In this document: piece by piece, positions 25,924 to 35,091 of the stretch
Layout: the number at the start of each line of letters is the position of its first letter
Position numbering within the stretch: the first letter of the stretch is position 1
From: Planctomycetota bacterium
GTDB taxonomy: Bacteria; Planctomycetota; Phycisphaerae; WQYP01
NCBI GenBank assembly: GCA_021831565.1
Contig: JAKBMM010000005.1
Coordinates: 1 to 64,000, forward strand
DNA: 64,000 nucleotides
Direction of reading: 5' to 3'
Translations under genes and position numbers: made by a program
Notes under the pieces: generated by a model
What the model was told of the DNA's origin: nothing
Databases searched by the model: none
Seen by the model: only the letters and a program-made list of their open reading frames with translations

Positions 25924-27134
25924 CCCAACACTCCGCCGGCGAAAAGCGTTCCCAAATCAACATCGCCTTTCCAATCACGCAGCTGCAAATGCTGGTCCCC
26001 CCGCACAATCCTGACACCCCGTTGATTGTCACGGGCGAAGACGAGCAATTTATTGATATCGGTCATCGTCAGCACAATCGGCGCATGGGTTGTCATCAGA
26101 ATTTGTACATCGTAAACCGAGGAAAGCGACTGCATCACTGCTTCAATGTTCAGGGGGTGAAGGTGCGATTCCGGTTCCTCAATCATCCATGTGCGACCAC
26201 CAATCGAAGATTCGTTCTGAGGAAGGAATGCCAGGATCGTCAACGCCAGAAGATGAAGCGTACCTTCGGAAAGCAGCCAGGATGGAAATTCGACGCCGTT
26301 CTTCATTCGCAGCGCGATGTACCTTTTTTTATCTTCCTGGCGAAGGTGAAGTTGAACCGAATCCAATTCCGGAAAAACCGTCCGCAAATGATCCTGCCAA
26401 TATCTCCATTTATCGTCGCCATATTTTTGCAAGTGCTCCACCATATTTGGCAATCCATCACCACTCCACCTCGTTCGCATCCCCACCCTCGGCGGGCTGG
26501 GATCGCGCAACGCGGCGCTCTGTAGGACAACCAGCGACGGAAACATTTGCATAAATGATTGGATGTAAGGGAGATCATTAGGGCGAAAAATAATCGCCAT
26601 AATCTGCCGGAAGAAAGTATCCCGGAGCATACCATTTTCCAAACGATGATGGAGAGATGGGTCGGGGAAAATAAGTTTCCCCTGATTGTAAAAAATGGTG
26701 GACGGCATGGTATCCGCAGAACATGGCGTTGGCCCGTCATTCGGCCCCAGAATCCGCACTTCCTCCTTAAGAATTCCTCCCGCATTGTGTGCTTGATCGA
26801 GGCCGATGGCTACGCAATAACGCACGGCTTGTTTTCCGTCGGCGGCAAGTACGTCCGGCAGCGCTAACTCAATCGCAAGCTCGAAATGGTTTTGGGCCGG
26901 GTTGCCAAAGCACTCACTTTCTGGTCCTTGCCAAAATAAATCCAATATATTGTCGGTTCGGTATTTTATCGCCGCATCCAGACCGGATTGGAACATCGTA
27001 TAGATAAAATCGGGCACATCCAGAAACGTCGATTTCCCGCTGGCGTTGGGTCCCACCAACACGTGAAAAGGCCCCAAGGGTTGACGTACATAACGCAGAC
27101 AGCGATAGTTCAGCGCTTCAATCAGGCGGATCAT
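25920..27134 (-). CDS. AAA15-type ATPase (SMC/RecF/OLD-like)
   Basis: This 404-residue ATPase has Walker A VGPNASGKST near residue 28-37, a long middle region with no known motif, a signature-like LLSEGTLHLLALTILAFLP, Walker B TWMIEEPESHLHPLNIEAVM and a D-loop/H region ILMTTHAPIVLT. This is the layout of RecF/OLD-like ATPases paired with small nuclease or effector genes in defence loci. The downstream gene overlaps it by 4 bp. The ATG is preceded by only a weak GAGA. It lies as an isolated - strand pair between mutY and the glycogen synthase gene; no methylase or transposase is adjacent. Confidence 0.85.
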   Translation of the reverse strand: MIRLIEALNYRCLRYVRQPLGPFHVLVGPNASGKSTFLDVPDFIYTMFQSGLDAAIKYRTDNILDLFWQGPESECFGNPAQNHFELAIELALPDVLAADGKQAVRYCVAIGLDQAHNAGGILKEEVRILGPNDGPTPCSADTMPSTIFYNQGKLIFPDPSLHHRLENGMLRDTFFRQIMAIIFRPNDLPYIQSFMQMFPSLVVLQSAALRDPSPPRVGMRTRWSGDGLPNMVEHLQKYGDDKWRYWQDHLRTVFPELDSVQLHLRQEDKKRYIALRMKNGVEFPSWLLSEGTLHLLALTILAFLPQNESSIGGRTWMIEEPESHLHPLNIEAVMQSLSSVYDVQILMTTHAPIVLTMTDINKLLVFARDNQRGVRIVRGDQHLQLRDWKGDVDLGTLFAGGVLG

Positions 27135-27327
27135 ATTTGCGGTCTCGCTTTCACACCATCGGTATTTTCACACAAAACAATCTTTCTGTCGCCCCTCCCA
27201 GCTCTTATGATGGAGCAATCGAGGTCGCGCTCTCGTCCTGGTGCGACTGGATTCCTTGCGGCATTGCCGAGGAAAATCGGTTAGAATAACCGTTGCGGAT
27301 ATTGCATATCGAGAAAGGCGGTGGCCG

Positions 27328-29469
27328 ATGTCGGGACCGAAACGTAGTGGCCGCAAAAGCGGTGCGCCGGAACTCGGGCCGACATGCGATCCGGCGCCTG
27401 CGGTTCCCCCGAGCGCCCCCAGCTCGGCCGTTACCCCCGGTCAAGATTCCCCCGCTTCTTCCGACAAGCGATTGAACCACACGGGCTTTTCACCGCCTTC
27501 CACGATGGCTCCCGGACCGGGCGCCATCACCCGCTTCCATAGCGAATATGGCGACGGACGGGCGGTTCATCCGCCGCCGGCAAACGCCGGACCGGTATTC
27601 TCCCCGCCGCGGGTGACCAAGCCTAAGATGAAAACCTCCCGCCCCTTCCTGAACACCGCCCCGGCGGCCGATGCCGATCAGCAGCCGCTGCTTTTTGAAA
27701 TCGCCTGGGAAGTCTGCTGGCAGCTCGGCGGTATCTATACGGTGCTGCGATCCAAGGCTGGTTCGATGGTCAACGCCTGGGGTGATCGGTATTACCTGAT
27801 CGGACCGTATAACGCCGACACCGCCGCGGTGGAGTTTGAACCGGCGGCGCCGACCGGTTGGATGGCCCAGGTCATCGAGCGATTGGCGGACGTGTCCATC
27901 CGCGTCCACCATGGTCGCTGGCTGATCGACGGCCGGCCGCGCGTGATTCTGCTTGATTATCCATCCGCCTTCGAGCGTCTGGGCGAATTCAAATACATGC
28001 TCTGGAAAGACCACGGCATTCAGGCGAATGACGATGACGGCGACATCAACAATGTCACCGCTTTCGGATTCCTGGTCGGCCTGTTTTTTCAGGAACTCTG
28101 TCGGAGCCGCGGGGCGGGGCCGATCATCGCTCATTTCCACGAGTGGATGGCGGGCCTGGGGCTTATGCGGCTGGCGTACCTCAAACTGCCCGTGGCCAGC
28201 GTCTTCACCACGCACGCGACGATCCTGGGTCGATATTTGTGCACGGACAATCCGGATTTCTACGGGAAACTCGATTCGATCAACCCCGATCACGCCGCCG
28301 GGCATTATCGCATTTACCAGCGCTACTGCATCGAACGCGGCGCCACGCACTGCGCCGATGTGTTCACCACGGTTTCCGACGTAACCGCGCTGGAGGCCGA
28401 AAGGCTCCTGAACCGCAAGCCGGACATCATCACGCCCAACGGTCTGAACATTCAGAAATTCGCCGCCCTGCACGAATTTCAGACTATGCACAAGCAGTAT
28501 AAAGAGGCGATTCACACGTTCGTTGCCGGGCACTTTTTTCCGTCGTACACCTTCGATCTCGACCGCACCATCTATTTATTCACCGCCGGCCGCTACGAAT
28601 ACACCAACAAGGGCATCAATTTGTTCATTGAGTCGCTGGCTCGTCTGAACCACTGGTTGCGGTCGGGCAACATTCCGGTCACCGTGGTGGCGTTTATCAT
28701 CACGCGTGCGCCGTATAAGTCGATCAATGTGGACGTGCTGCGAAGCCAGGCCATGTTCGATGAGTTGAAGCTTGCGTGCGAAAACATCGCCGCGAAAATG
28801 GGACGAACTCTGCTTTCCGCGGTCAGCATGGGCCGCCTGCCCGAAGGGTCGGAACTTCTCACCGAGGAGTCGGTGATTCGCCTCAAGCGCGGCCTGCATG
28901 CCTGGCGCACCTGGAAACAGCCGGCGATCGTTACGCACGATCTGTGGGATGACGCCAACGATTCCATTCTGCAGCAGTTGCGGGCCTGCCGCCTCTTCAA
29001 CGCGCGGGAAGATCCCGTCAAAGTGGTGTTTCACCCCGATTTTCTTTCCGCCACTTCGCCGTTGATCGGTCTGGATTACGACCAGTTCGTCCGCGGTTGT
29101 CACATGGGTGTTTTCCCCAGCTATTACGAACCGTGGGGCTACACTCCCATGGAATGCGTCGCCAGCGGCGTGCCCGCGGTCACCAGCGACCTGGCGGGTT
29201 TCGGCAGCTACGTGCTCAAGCACATCCAGGATCCGCCGGCCAACGGCTTGTTCGTGATTGGGCGGCGGTATACCGCGTTCGACCAGGCCGCGCACCAATT
29301 GACGGAAATTCTTTTTAACTTTGCCCTGAAAGATCGGCGCGAGCGCATCGAACTGCGCAATCGCGTGGAGCGGCTCTCGGAATATTTTGCCTGGACCAAC
29401 CTGGTTTCGCACTACGCCCACGTCTACCGCCTGGCGCTTTTACGAAAGTTTCCAGCCGCGGTGTCGTAA
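27328..29469 (+). CDS. Glycogen synthase, GT3 (eukaryote-like) family
   Basis: The 713-residue protein extends alpha-1,4-glucan from a nucleotide sugar (UDP-glucose in the characterised GT3 enzymes). After a Pro-rich, low-complexity lead of about 110 residues comes FEIAWEVCWQLGGIYTVLRSKA, the characteristic GT3 opening, then HFHEWMAGLGLMRL, FTTHATILGRYLCT, FTAGRYEYTNKGINLFIESL and PSYYEPWGYTPMECVASGVPAV. The start chosen has AAGGCGGTG ahead; the frame is open 87 bp further up to a GTG. Convergent with the oxidoreductase gene, stops 3 bp apart. No glycogen branching or debranching gene lies nearby. Confidence 0.92.
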   Translation: MSGPKRSGRKSGAPELGPTCDPAPAVPPSAPSSAVTPGQDSPASSDKRLNHTGFSPPSTMAPGPGAITRFHSEYGDGRAVHPPPANAGPVFSPPRVTKPKMKTSRPFLNTAPAADADQQPLLFEIAWEVCWQLGGIYTVLRSKAGSMVNAWGDRYYLIGPYNADTAAVEFEPAAPTGWMAQVIERLADVSIRVHHGRWLIDGRPRVILLDYPSAFERLGEFKYMLWKDHGIQANDDDGDINNVTAFGFLVGLFFQELCRSRGAGPIIAHFHEWMAGLGLMRLAYLKLPVASVFTTHATILGRYLCTDNPDFYGKLDSINPDHAAGHYRIYQRYCIERGATHCADVFTTVSDVTALEAERLLNRKPDIITPNGLNIQKFAALHEFQTMHKQYKEAIHTFVAGHFFPSYTFDLDRTIYLFTAGRYEYTNKGINLFIESLARLNHWLRSGNIPVTVVAFIITRAPYKSINVDVLRSQAMFDELKLACENIAAKMGRTLLSAVSMGRLPEGSELLTEESVIRLKRGLHAWRTWKQPAIVTHDLWDDANDSILQQLRACRLFNAREDPVKVVFHPDFLSATSPLIGLDYDQFVRGCHMGVFPSYYEPWGYTPMECVASGVPAVTSDLAGFGSYVLKHIQDPPANGLFVIGRRYTAFDQAAHQLTEILFNFALKDRRERIELRNRVERLSEYFAWTNLVSHYAHVYRLALLRKFPAAVS

Positions 29470-29472
29470 AGC

Positions 29473-30429
29473 TTACTTCTCCTGCCCGACGGTCAAGACA
29501 ATCTTGCCGAAACCGCCGCCCTTTTCCAGGGCTTGGTGCGCCTCGGCTACATCTTCCAGAGCCAATACCCGGCTGATGACCGGTTTGATTACCTGTCGCT
29601 CGAGCAGCGATCGGAGCTCCAGGAGAAAATCCTTCCGTCGCCGGAGAAACTCAAAGTGAATGCTCACATTGCGCCGATAGGCCAGGCTTAATTCCCCGCT
29701 GGGATTCACAATGGTGACGATTTTTCCCATCGGTTTGACGATCGGGATCGAGCGCGCCACCAGATCGCCTCCAAAGCAGTCGTATACCAAATCCACGCCT
29801 TCGCCGCCGGTCTCTTGCGCCACCACCTGGGCAAAATCCAACTGATTTCGCTCGATTACGTGATCTGCCCCAAGCGAACGCACCAGCGCCGCATTGGGCG
29901 CCGCGCAGACGGCGAATACATAAGCGCCTGCGGCGTGGGCAAGTTGCGTAGCCCAGGAACCCACTCCGCCGGAAGCGCCGTGAATCAGAACACTTTGCGC
30001 CACCCGCACCCCGCCGCGTTCGACGATTCCATCCCACGCCGTCATGCCTGCCAGGGGAACGGCGGCGGCTTCCAGCAAGCTCAGATTCGCCGGCTTGGGG
30101 GCGACAATCCCGGCATCCACCACGTGATACTGCGCATAAGCGCCGGGGCCGGAAAAATCGGGCGAGTAGAAAACTTCATCTCCCGCCTTAAAGTCGCGCA
30201 CCGCCGCGCCGGTTTTCTCCACCACGCCGGCGGCGTCGAAACCCAGCACGCTCCCGGGTCCATAGCCGAACGCGCCACTGCGGCGGATCTTGTAATCAAC
30301 CGGGTTGACCGTAGTGGCGTAAACTTTGACCAGCAATTGGTTTGGTCCCGGCTCGGGAACCGGTAATTCCCGTTCCTGGAATACTTCCGGCGGGCCGTTG
30401 GCGGTTATGACCATCGCTTTCATTATCAT
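29473..30429 (-). CDS. NAD(P)H:quinone oxidoreductase-like MDR protein
   Basis: This is a 318-residue medium-chain dehydrogenase/reductase of the quinone-reductase branch that would use NADPH to reduce quinones or enones in the cytoplasm. Visible are TTVNPVDYKIR, LGFDAAGVVEKTG, and the nucleotide-binding HGASGGVGSWATQLAHAAGA. The zinc-ligand cysteines of zinc-dependent alcohol dehydrogenases are absent. GGTGA lies 7 bases before the first of two ATGs (30429 and 30423). It follows hpnD by 72 bp on the same strand and may be the last gene of that operon. Confidence 0.9.
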   Translation of the reverse strand: MIMKAMVITANGPPEVFQERELPVPEPGPNQLLVKVYATTVNPVDYKIRRSGAFGYGPGSVLGFDAAGVVEKTGAAVRDFKAGDEVFYSPDFSGPGAYAQYHVVDAGIVAPKPANLSLLEAAAVPLAGMTAWDGIVERGGVRVAQSVLIHGASGGVGSWATQLAHAAGAYVFAVCAAPNAALVRSLGADHVIERNQLDFAQVVAQETGGEGVDLVYDCFGGDLVARSIPIVKPMGKIVTIVNPSGELSLAYRRNVSIHFEFLRRRKDFLLELRSLLERQVIKPVISRVLALEDVAEAHQALEKGGGFGKIVLTVGQEK

Positions 30430-30501
30430 TCACATCACCATATAACAAATCGTTTTCAGGGAGCGGGCCGGCGGCGGCTTTTTCGGGCCGGGCGGCGGAT
30501 T

Positions 30502-31395
30502 TTATGGTCCGCCGCGCCAGGCCCGCCAGGCGATGCGCGCCTTGGCCAGGCCGCCCAGGCCTACACGGCCATGGAGCACCCGCGCGGGCGCCGCGGCTAT
30601 TTTCAGCAAAATGCCGTGGTAAATCGCGGTCATCGCCGCCAGGGCGGGACGACTCTCCGCGGTGATACGGATATCCAGCTCTTGCGAGCACCGGTAAAAA
30701 CTTTCAGCGCGCTGAATCTGCCACCGCATGAATTCGCCGAAGCGGATCGAATCGCGTCCCTGGATGATGTCCTGGCGCTCCAGACCAAAGCGCGCCAGTT
30801 CCGCCCGCGGTAGATAGATGCGGCCGCGCCGGGCGTCTTCCCGAATGTCGCGCAGGACATTGGTGAGCTGGAAAGCGATTCCACGCTCGTCGGCCATCGC
30901 TTGCGTTTGAACGCCGCCGGTGTGGCCCCATATTGCAATGCTGGCCAGACCCACCACGCCGGCCACGCGGTGACAATAAAGTCGCAGTTGCTCAAATGTT
31001 TCCGGCTCAATGAAATCCAGGTCCTGCTTTTGACCGTCGATCATGGCGTCGAAAAGAGCCGGATCGACGCCATGGCGTCGCACACAAGCGATAAAGGCGG
31101 CCCAACCGGGCCACGGGTTATGATCCGGGATGCGGTTTTCCCGGGCGGCCAGGCGGGTGGCCAGGCGAAATTCCTCCACGCGGCGGTGCGAGTCGGCGGA
31201 ATTGCCGGCGACCGCATCGGCAAGATCGTCGGCGCAGCGCATCCAGGCGTAGAGTGCGAACATGGAGGAGCGCTTCGGTTCCGGCAGAAGTTTCAGGCCG
31301 TAGTAGAAATTTCGCGCCTGTCGACGAGTGACATCGCGGCAGAAGATTTCGGACGCCTGGAGTGCCCGCGGCTCATCGGCAAGGGTGCTTATCAT
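30502..31395 (-). CDS. hpnD: Presqualene diphosphate synthase HpnD
   Basis: HpnD joins two farnesyl diphosphates to presqualene diphosphate in the HpnC/D/E route to squalene. The 297-residue protein has the trans-prenyltransferase regions NFYYGLKLLPEPKRSSMFALY, the first Asp motif CADDLADA, and the second DIREDARRGRIYLPRAEL. The ATG overlaps the end of hpnC by 4 bp. HpnD and HpnC resemble each other closely, so which gene is which was assigned from gene order and from the FYYGLKLLP phrase, and could be swapped. Confidence 0.88.
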   Translation of the reverse strand: MISTLADEPRALQASEIFCRDVTRRQARNFYYGLKLLPEPKRSSMFALYAWMRCADDLADAVAGNSADSHRRVEEFRLATRLAARENRIPDHNPWPGWAAFIACVRRHGVDPALFDAMIDGQKQDLDFIEPETFEQLRLYCHRVAGVVGLASIAIWGHTGGVQTQAMADERGIAFQLTNVLRDIREDARRGRIYLPRAELARFGLERQDIIQGRDSIRFGEFMRWQIQRAESFYRCSQELDIRITAESRPALAAMTAIYHGILLKIAAAPARVLHGRVGLGGLAKARIAWRAWRGGP

Positions 31396-32372
31396 GACGG
31401 CCGCCCTTTGCAGAGCGAGCCGGTCCCGCCAGCCAGCGGGATAGCCAGCGAGACAACGGCCCGGGCCATCAGGCTCAGTTTACGCAATCGTCCCAGCGTT
31501 GGGCGGCTGGTGAGCGTGTCGTAATTCCTGCGGCGAATGGCCGCCAGCACCGCCATTCCGCCGTCGCCGAAGAGCCGAATCGGTATCCGCAGGGAAGGGC
31601 GAATCAACGGGAGCAGCTGGCGCCCCTCCTCAAACATGGCTGCGGCGCGCTCCACTTCAAAGCGCAGCAGACGGCGGTAGTTTTCGTCGCAACGACCTGC
31701 GCGAAGCTGCTCGACGCTCACGCCGAAGCGGCGCATGGAATCCCGGGGCAGATAGACGCGATCGCGCTGGAGAATATCGCCGCGCACATCCTGCCAGAAA
31801 TTGGCCAGTTGCAGCGCGGAGCAGGTTTTATCGGAGAGCATCTGGCGTTGCGAATCCCGATAGCCGGTTACGTAGAGCACCAGGCGGCCGACCGGATCGG
31901 CGCTGCGGCGGCAATAGGCCAGCACCTGATCAAACGTCTCGTAGCGACCGACGCGCTGATCCTGCTCGAAAGCGTCGATCAGATCTAAAAACGGCTCGCT
32001 GGGAATATCATGACGGCGGATTGTTTCGCACAGAGCGGTGCATACGGCGGTTCGCACTTTACCCTGGTAGCAGTCCACAATCTGACGGCGAAAATCGGCG
32101 AGGTATTGCAACGCCAGGGCGCGATCGCCAACTTCATCGCTCAGATCGTCGGCGGTCCTACAGAAAGCATAGATATTGCAAAAATCCTGACGCATTTCAC
32201 GCGGCGCCAGCCGCCAGATTACCGTGAAATTTTCGTAGTGCTCATGGGCCAGGCGCCAGGTGTAAAGGCGGGCGGCTTGCGGATCGGTCATGGTCTGGCG
32301 GGCCATTTGTACGGTCCGGGGCGGCTTGTGCTCCGGTACGGGGGTCGAAGGTTGGGCATGCAAGATGGTCAT
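31392..32372 (-). CDS. hpnC: Squalene synthase-like HpnC
   Basis: HpnC converts presqualene diphosphate to hydroxysqualene. The 326-residue protein shows YENFTVIWRLAPREMRQDFCNIYAFCRTADDLSDEVGD with the first Asp motif, and NFWQDVRGDILQRDRVYLP with the second. The N-terminal 30 residues before LYTWRLAHEHY are not conserved. GGGATAAAAC precedes the ATG and overlaps the stop of the ubiA gene, so the two genes are translationally linked. The HpnE reductase and squalene-hopene cyclase genes are not in the window, so the end product (squalene, hopanoid or carotenoid) is not established. Confidence 0.88.
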   Translation of the reverse strand: MTILHAQPSTPVPEHKPPRTVQMARQTMTDPQAARLYTWRLAHEHYENFTVIWRLAPREMRQDFCNIYAFCRTADDLSDEVGDRALALQYLADFRRQIVDCYQGKVRTAVCTALCETIRRHDIPSEPFLDLIDAFEQDQRVGRYETFDQVLAYCRRSADPVGRLVLYVTGYRDSQRQMLSDKTCSALQLANFWQDVRGDILQRDRVYLPRDSMRRFGVSVEQLRAGRCDENYRRLLRFEVERAAAMFEEGRQLLPLIRPSLRIPIRLFGDGGMAVLAAIRRRNYDTLTSRPTLGRLRKLSLMARAVVSLAIPLAGGTGSLCKGRPS

Positions 32373-32375
32373 GTT

Positions 32376-33371
32376 TTATCCCAAGTTCCGCGGCAGTAAT
32401 AATATCGCCACAATGCTTAATGTACCAAAGACCAGGCTCACCAGCCCATTGACCGTCATAAATGCCAGATTGATCCTGGAAATATCCTCCGCCTTCACCA
32501 GCGACTGTTCGACGGTTAATAGCAGAAGCACGATGAAAAACCCCGTCCAATACCACGGTCCGAGCGCTATTCCATCACCCCATCCCAATCCGAAGCCCAA
32601 CAGATACAGGACGGTTAGTATGTGGCAGGCGCGTGAAATCCACAGGGAACCGCCGATTCCCAGCGCCGCCGGTATCGAAAAGAGTTTTTCCTGGCGATCC
32701 ACCTGAATGTCCTGAAGCGCGTAAAGAATGTCAAAACCCGCCGTCCAGAACGCCACCGCCACGCCCAGCAAAACCACCTGTACCGACAGAGCCGGGCCAT
32801 GCGGCGGAACTATGGCGACCCAGGCGCTAAGCGGCGCCAGCCCCAGTGACGTTCCGAGATAAAAATGGCACAGCCAGGTAAAACGCTTGGTAAAGCTGTA
32901 TAAGGCGATCCAGCCGAGCACCGGCACGGCCAGCAGCACGGGATAAATGTTGCCCAGCAATGGTATAAAGAGCCAGGCGGAAAAGATGAATAAACCGCCA
33001 CACATCACCAGAGCCCCGACCATGAAGCTGATGGAAATATCGCCCGTGGCGCTGGGCCGGCGTTGGGTGCGGGGATTGCGCCGGTCCAATTCACGGTCCG
33101 CCAGCCGGTTGAACGTCATGGCGAACGTCCGCGCCAGGATCATGCACAGGACAATCAGCGCCAACCGCAGCCAGCCCGGCCACAACAGGCCGATCCGCCG
33201 CGCCGCCAGAAACGTCGCGATCAGCGCAAAAGGCAACGCAAATATCGAATGGGAAAATTTGATCAGTTCCAGGAAATGACGAACCCGGCGCCAGGGACCG
33301 CCGGGGGAACGACCAGAGAGCCAAGAGAAAGCGCCCATTGGTTTGACCACTTCGGCGTCGCCGCCCCCCAT
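32376..33371 (-). CDS. ubiA: UbiA-type prenyltransferase (quinone synthesis)
   Basis: This 331-residue polytopic membrane enzyme attaches a polyprenyl chain to an aromatic acid. It has the two Asp-rich motifs of the family: NRLADRELDRRNPRTQRRP and YALQDIQVDRQ, in a protein with about eight hydrophobic helices. In futalosine-pathway bacteria this role is called MqnP; the 4-hydroxybenzoate enzyme UbiA is the alternative. ATG 33371 was chosen since GGTGA lies ahead, inside the end of ubiX; an ATG at 33416 would overlap ubiX by 41 bp. It is followed by hpnC after 3 bp. Confidence 0.9.
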   Translation of the reverse strand: MGGGDAEVVKPMGAFSWLSGRSPGGPWRRVRHFLELIKFSHSIFALPFALIATFLAARRIGLLWPGWLRLALIVLCMILARTFAMTFNRLADRELDRRNPRTQRRPSATGDISISFMVGALVMCGGLFIFSAWLFIPLLGNIYPVLLAVPVLGWIALYSFTKRFTWLCHFYLGTSLGLAPLSAWVAIVPPHGPALSVQVVLLGVAVAFWTAGFDILYALQDIQVDRQEKLFSIPAALGIGGSLWISRACHILTVLYLLGFGLGWGDGIALGPWYWTGFFIVLLLLTVEQSLVKAEDISRINLAFMTVNGLVSLVFGTLSIVAILLLPRNLG

Positions 33372-33375
33372 CAAC

Positions 33376-33975
33376 TCACCGCGCGCCGGCGCCTCGCCAA
33401 CACGTGTTCCAGTCATGCTCCAGGCCCAACATGTCGAGCACCCGCCCGGCCACCATGTTCACCAGGTCGTCGATGGTTTGGGGATTCATGTAAAACCCCG
33501 GACTGGCCGGGCAGACGATCGCGCCCGCCTGCGTTGCGCGGACCATGTTCCGCAACTCGATCAATCCCACCGGCATTTCCCGGTGCAGCAGAATCAATGG
33601 CCGGCGCTCCTTGAGCATGACCTGGGCGGCGCGGGTGATCAGATTGTCCGCCAGGCCATGGGCCACCTGCGCCAACTTGTTGCTGGAGCACGGCGCGATG
33701 ATCATGCCATCCGTGGGGAACGATCCGGAGGCCACGCAGGCGCCGATATCGTGATAAGCCAGCGGCACGATTTCACCGCGGATCGATTCGTCCAACACGC
33801 GCTCCGGTTCGGGTTTCTCCACGCCCAGTTCATCGTGCAGCAGCCGGCGTCCGGCCGGCGAGATCAACAGATAGGTCCGCACGTCCGGCCGATTCAGTCC
33901 CTGTGCGATCCGCCGGGCGTAAATGGCGCCCGATGCCCCGGTGATCGCCACGATGAAGTTGCGCCTCCGGCTCAT
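33376..33975 (-). CDS. ubiX: Flavin prenyltransferase UbiX
   Basis: UbiX makes the prenylated FMN cofactor for UbiD-type decarboxylases. The 199-residue protein starts MSRRRNFIVAITGASGAIYARRIAQ and carries the flavin-binding pattern TGASGA, ASGSFPTDGMIIAPCSSNKLA and HREMPVGLIELRNMVRA, followed by the C-terminal PASPGFYMNP. AGGAGGAATT precedes ATG 33975. Its position between menG and ubiA indicates a role in decarboxylation during menaquinone synthesis; a UbiD partner is not present here. Confidence 0.95.
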   Translation of the reverse strand: MSRRRNFIVAITGASGAIYARRIAQGLNRPDVRTYLLISPAGRRLLHDELGVEKPEPERVLDESIRGEIVPLAYHDIGACVASGSFPTDGMIIAPCSSNKLAQVAHGLADNLITRAAQVMLKERRPLILLHREMPVGLIELRNMVRATQAGAIVCPASPGFYMNPQTIDDLVNMVAGRVLDMLGLEHDWNTCWRGAGAR

Positions 33976-34289
33976 AATTCCTCCTGGGCCACCAGGCGCG
34001 ATTCCACCATTGCATGGATACTGAACCATTCATGAATATTCGGATGATTCAAAAAATCCTTTCCGAAACGGCTCCGCAATTCTTGCGAAAAGTCCGTCGC
34101 GGCGCAGTCGCGTAAATGGTCCAACAGCGCCATGGCGGCAAAAAACCACGTCGGCCGGGGGGAATCCGGCAGGCGCGTGCCGTAAAATGCCACGTTTTCC
34201 GAGCCAAAAATCGCCCGGCAACGCCGGCAGCGCCACGCGCAAAGCACGATTCGCCGCATCATGCGCTCGTCTTCGATGATTTTATGCAT
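33972..34289 (-). CDS. Small hypothetical protein in the quinone operon
   Basis: The 105-residue protein contains a CAWRCRRC cluster near residue 18-25 of zinc-finger type and a helical remainder (TWFFAAMALLDHLRDC, NIHEWFSIHAMVESRL). It overlaps menG by 8 bp at its start and ubiX by 4 bp at its end, so it is almost certainly translated with them. There is no signal peptide. I do not recognise a family; a role in quinone synthesis or its regulation is inferred only from position. Confidence 0.65.
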   Translation of the reverse strand: MHKIIEDERMMRRIVLCAWRCRRCRAIFGSENVAFYGTRLPDSPRPTWFFAAMALLDHLRDCAATDFSQELRSRFGKDFLNHPNIHEWFSIHAMVESRLVAQEEL

Positions 34290-35061
34290 GGCGCACGCCC
34301 TGGTAGCACAAACATACGCCGCAAGTAAGCGACCGGACCGATACGGCGGCGAACCCCGCCCGCCCCAGGTGCTCCATCATCTGGTCGCGGTTGATGAATG
34401 TGTGGACGCTTTGCGGAAGATACCGGTAGGCGCCGGTCTTGTCGCCGCTGAGCCACGTGGCTGTTCGGGGAAGAATTCGTTGAAAATAAAAATTGTACAG
34501 GCCACGCAGCGCGGCGCTTTCCGGCAGCGAGAATTCCAGGATAATAAGTCGTCCGCCCGGCCGCAACACGCGATGGAATTCATCGATGGCGCGTCGCCAG
34601 TCAGCCACATTGCGGATGCCGAAGGCGATCGAAACCACATCCGCGCTCCGATCCGCCAGGGGTAGTCGCAGGGCATCGCCGGCGTGAAATGAAACTCGCC
34701 CATTCGGCGGTTGACGGCGCCGGGTCTTTTTCAACGCTTGCAGGAGCATGGGCCGGCAAAAGTCGATGCCAATGATTTTTTTCGGTCCGGCCTTGTCAAA
34801 CGCCAGCGACAGATCTCCCGTGCCGCAGGCAATGTCGGCCACGATATCGGTTGATTGAATTCCAGCCATACGCACGGCCGCCCGGCGCCAGCGCTGGTCC
34901 AGCCACAGCGAATGCAGGTGGTTGTTCCAATCGTAGGAACCGGCGATAGCCGAAAACATCCTCCGCACGCGCGCCGCCTTGTCGGGTGCGGCGTGCGGAT
35001 CGGCCAGGTCTTTATCTTCCCAACCGGGAGCAGGAAGAGGATGTTGAATTTCAATCGCCAT
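34282..35061 (-). CDS. menG: Demethylmenaquinone/2-polyprenyl-benzoquinol methyltransferase MenG/UbiE
   Basis: This 259-residue SAM-dependent methyltransferase performs the last C-methylation in quinone synthesis. Visible features are the family opening VRRMFSAIAGSYDWNNHLHSLWLDQRWRR, motif I VADIACGTGDLSLAF, FGIRNVADWRRAIDEFHRVLRPGGRLIILEFS and the C-terminal YRYLPQSVHTF. ATG 35061 (GTGGAAG ahead) was chosen over an in-frame TTG at 35085. It heads the menG-orf-ubiX-ubiA-hpnC-hpnD operon. Confidence 0.93.
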   Translation of the reverse strand: MAIEIQHPLPAPGWEDKDLADPHAAPDKAARVRRMFSAIAGSYDWNNHLHSLWLDQRWRRAAVRMAGIQSTDIVADIACGTGDLSLAFDKAGPKKIIGIDFCRPMLLQALKKTRRRQPPNGRVSFHAGDALRLPLADRSADVVSIAFGIRNVADWRRAIDEFHRVLRPGGRLIILEFSLPESAALRGLYNFYFQRILPRTATWLSGDKTGAYRYLPQSVHTFINRDQMMEHLGRAGFAAVSVRSLTCGVCLCYQGVRHA

Positions 35062-35091
35062 GCCGCTTCCACGTGGGTTTGCCAACCCCGG

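Noticed and set aside
33376..33416. UbiA start at ATG 33416 overlapping ubiX by 41 bp
   Set aside because: ATG 33371 has a GGTGA site ahead, fits the family start better and needs no overlap.
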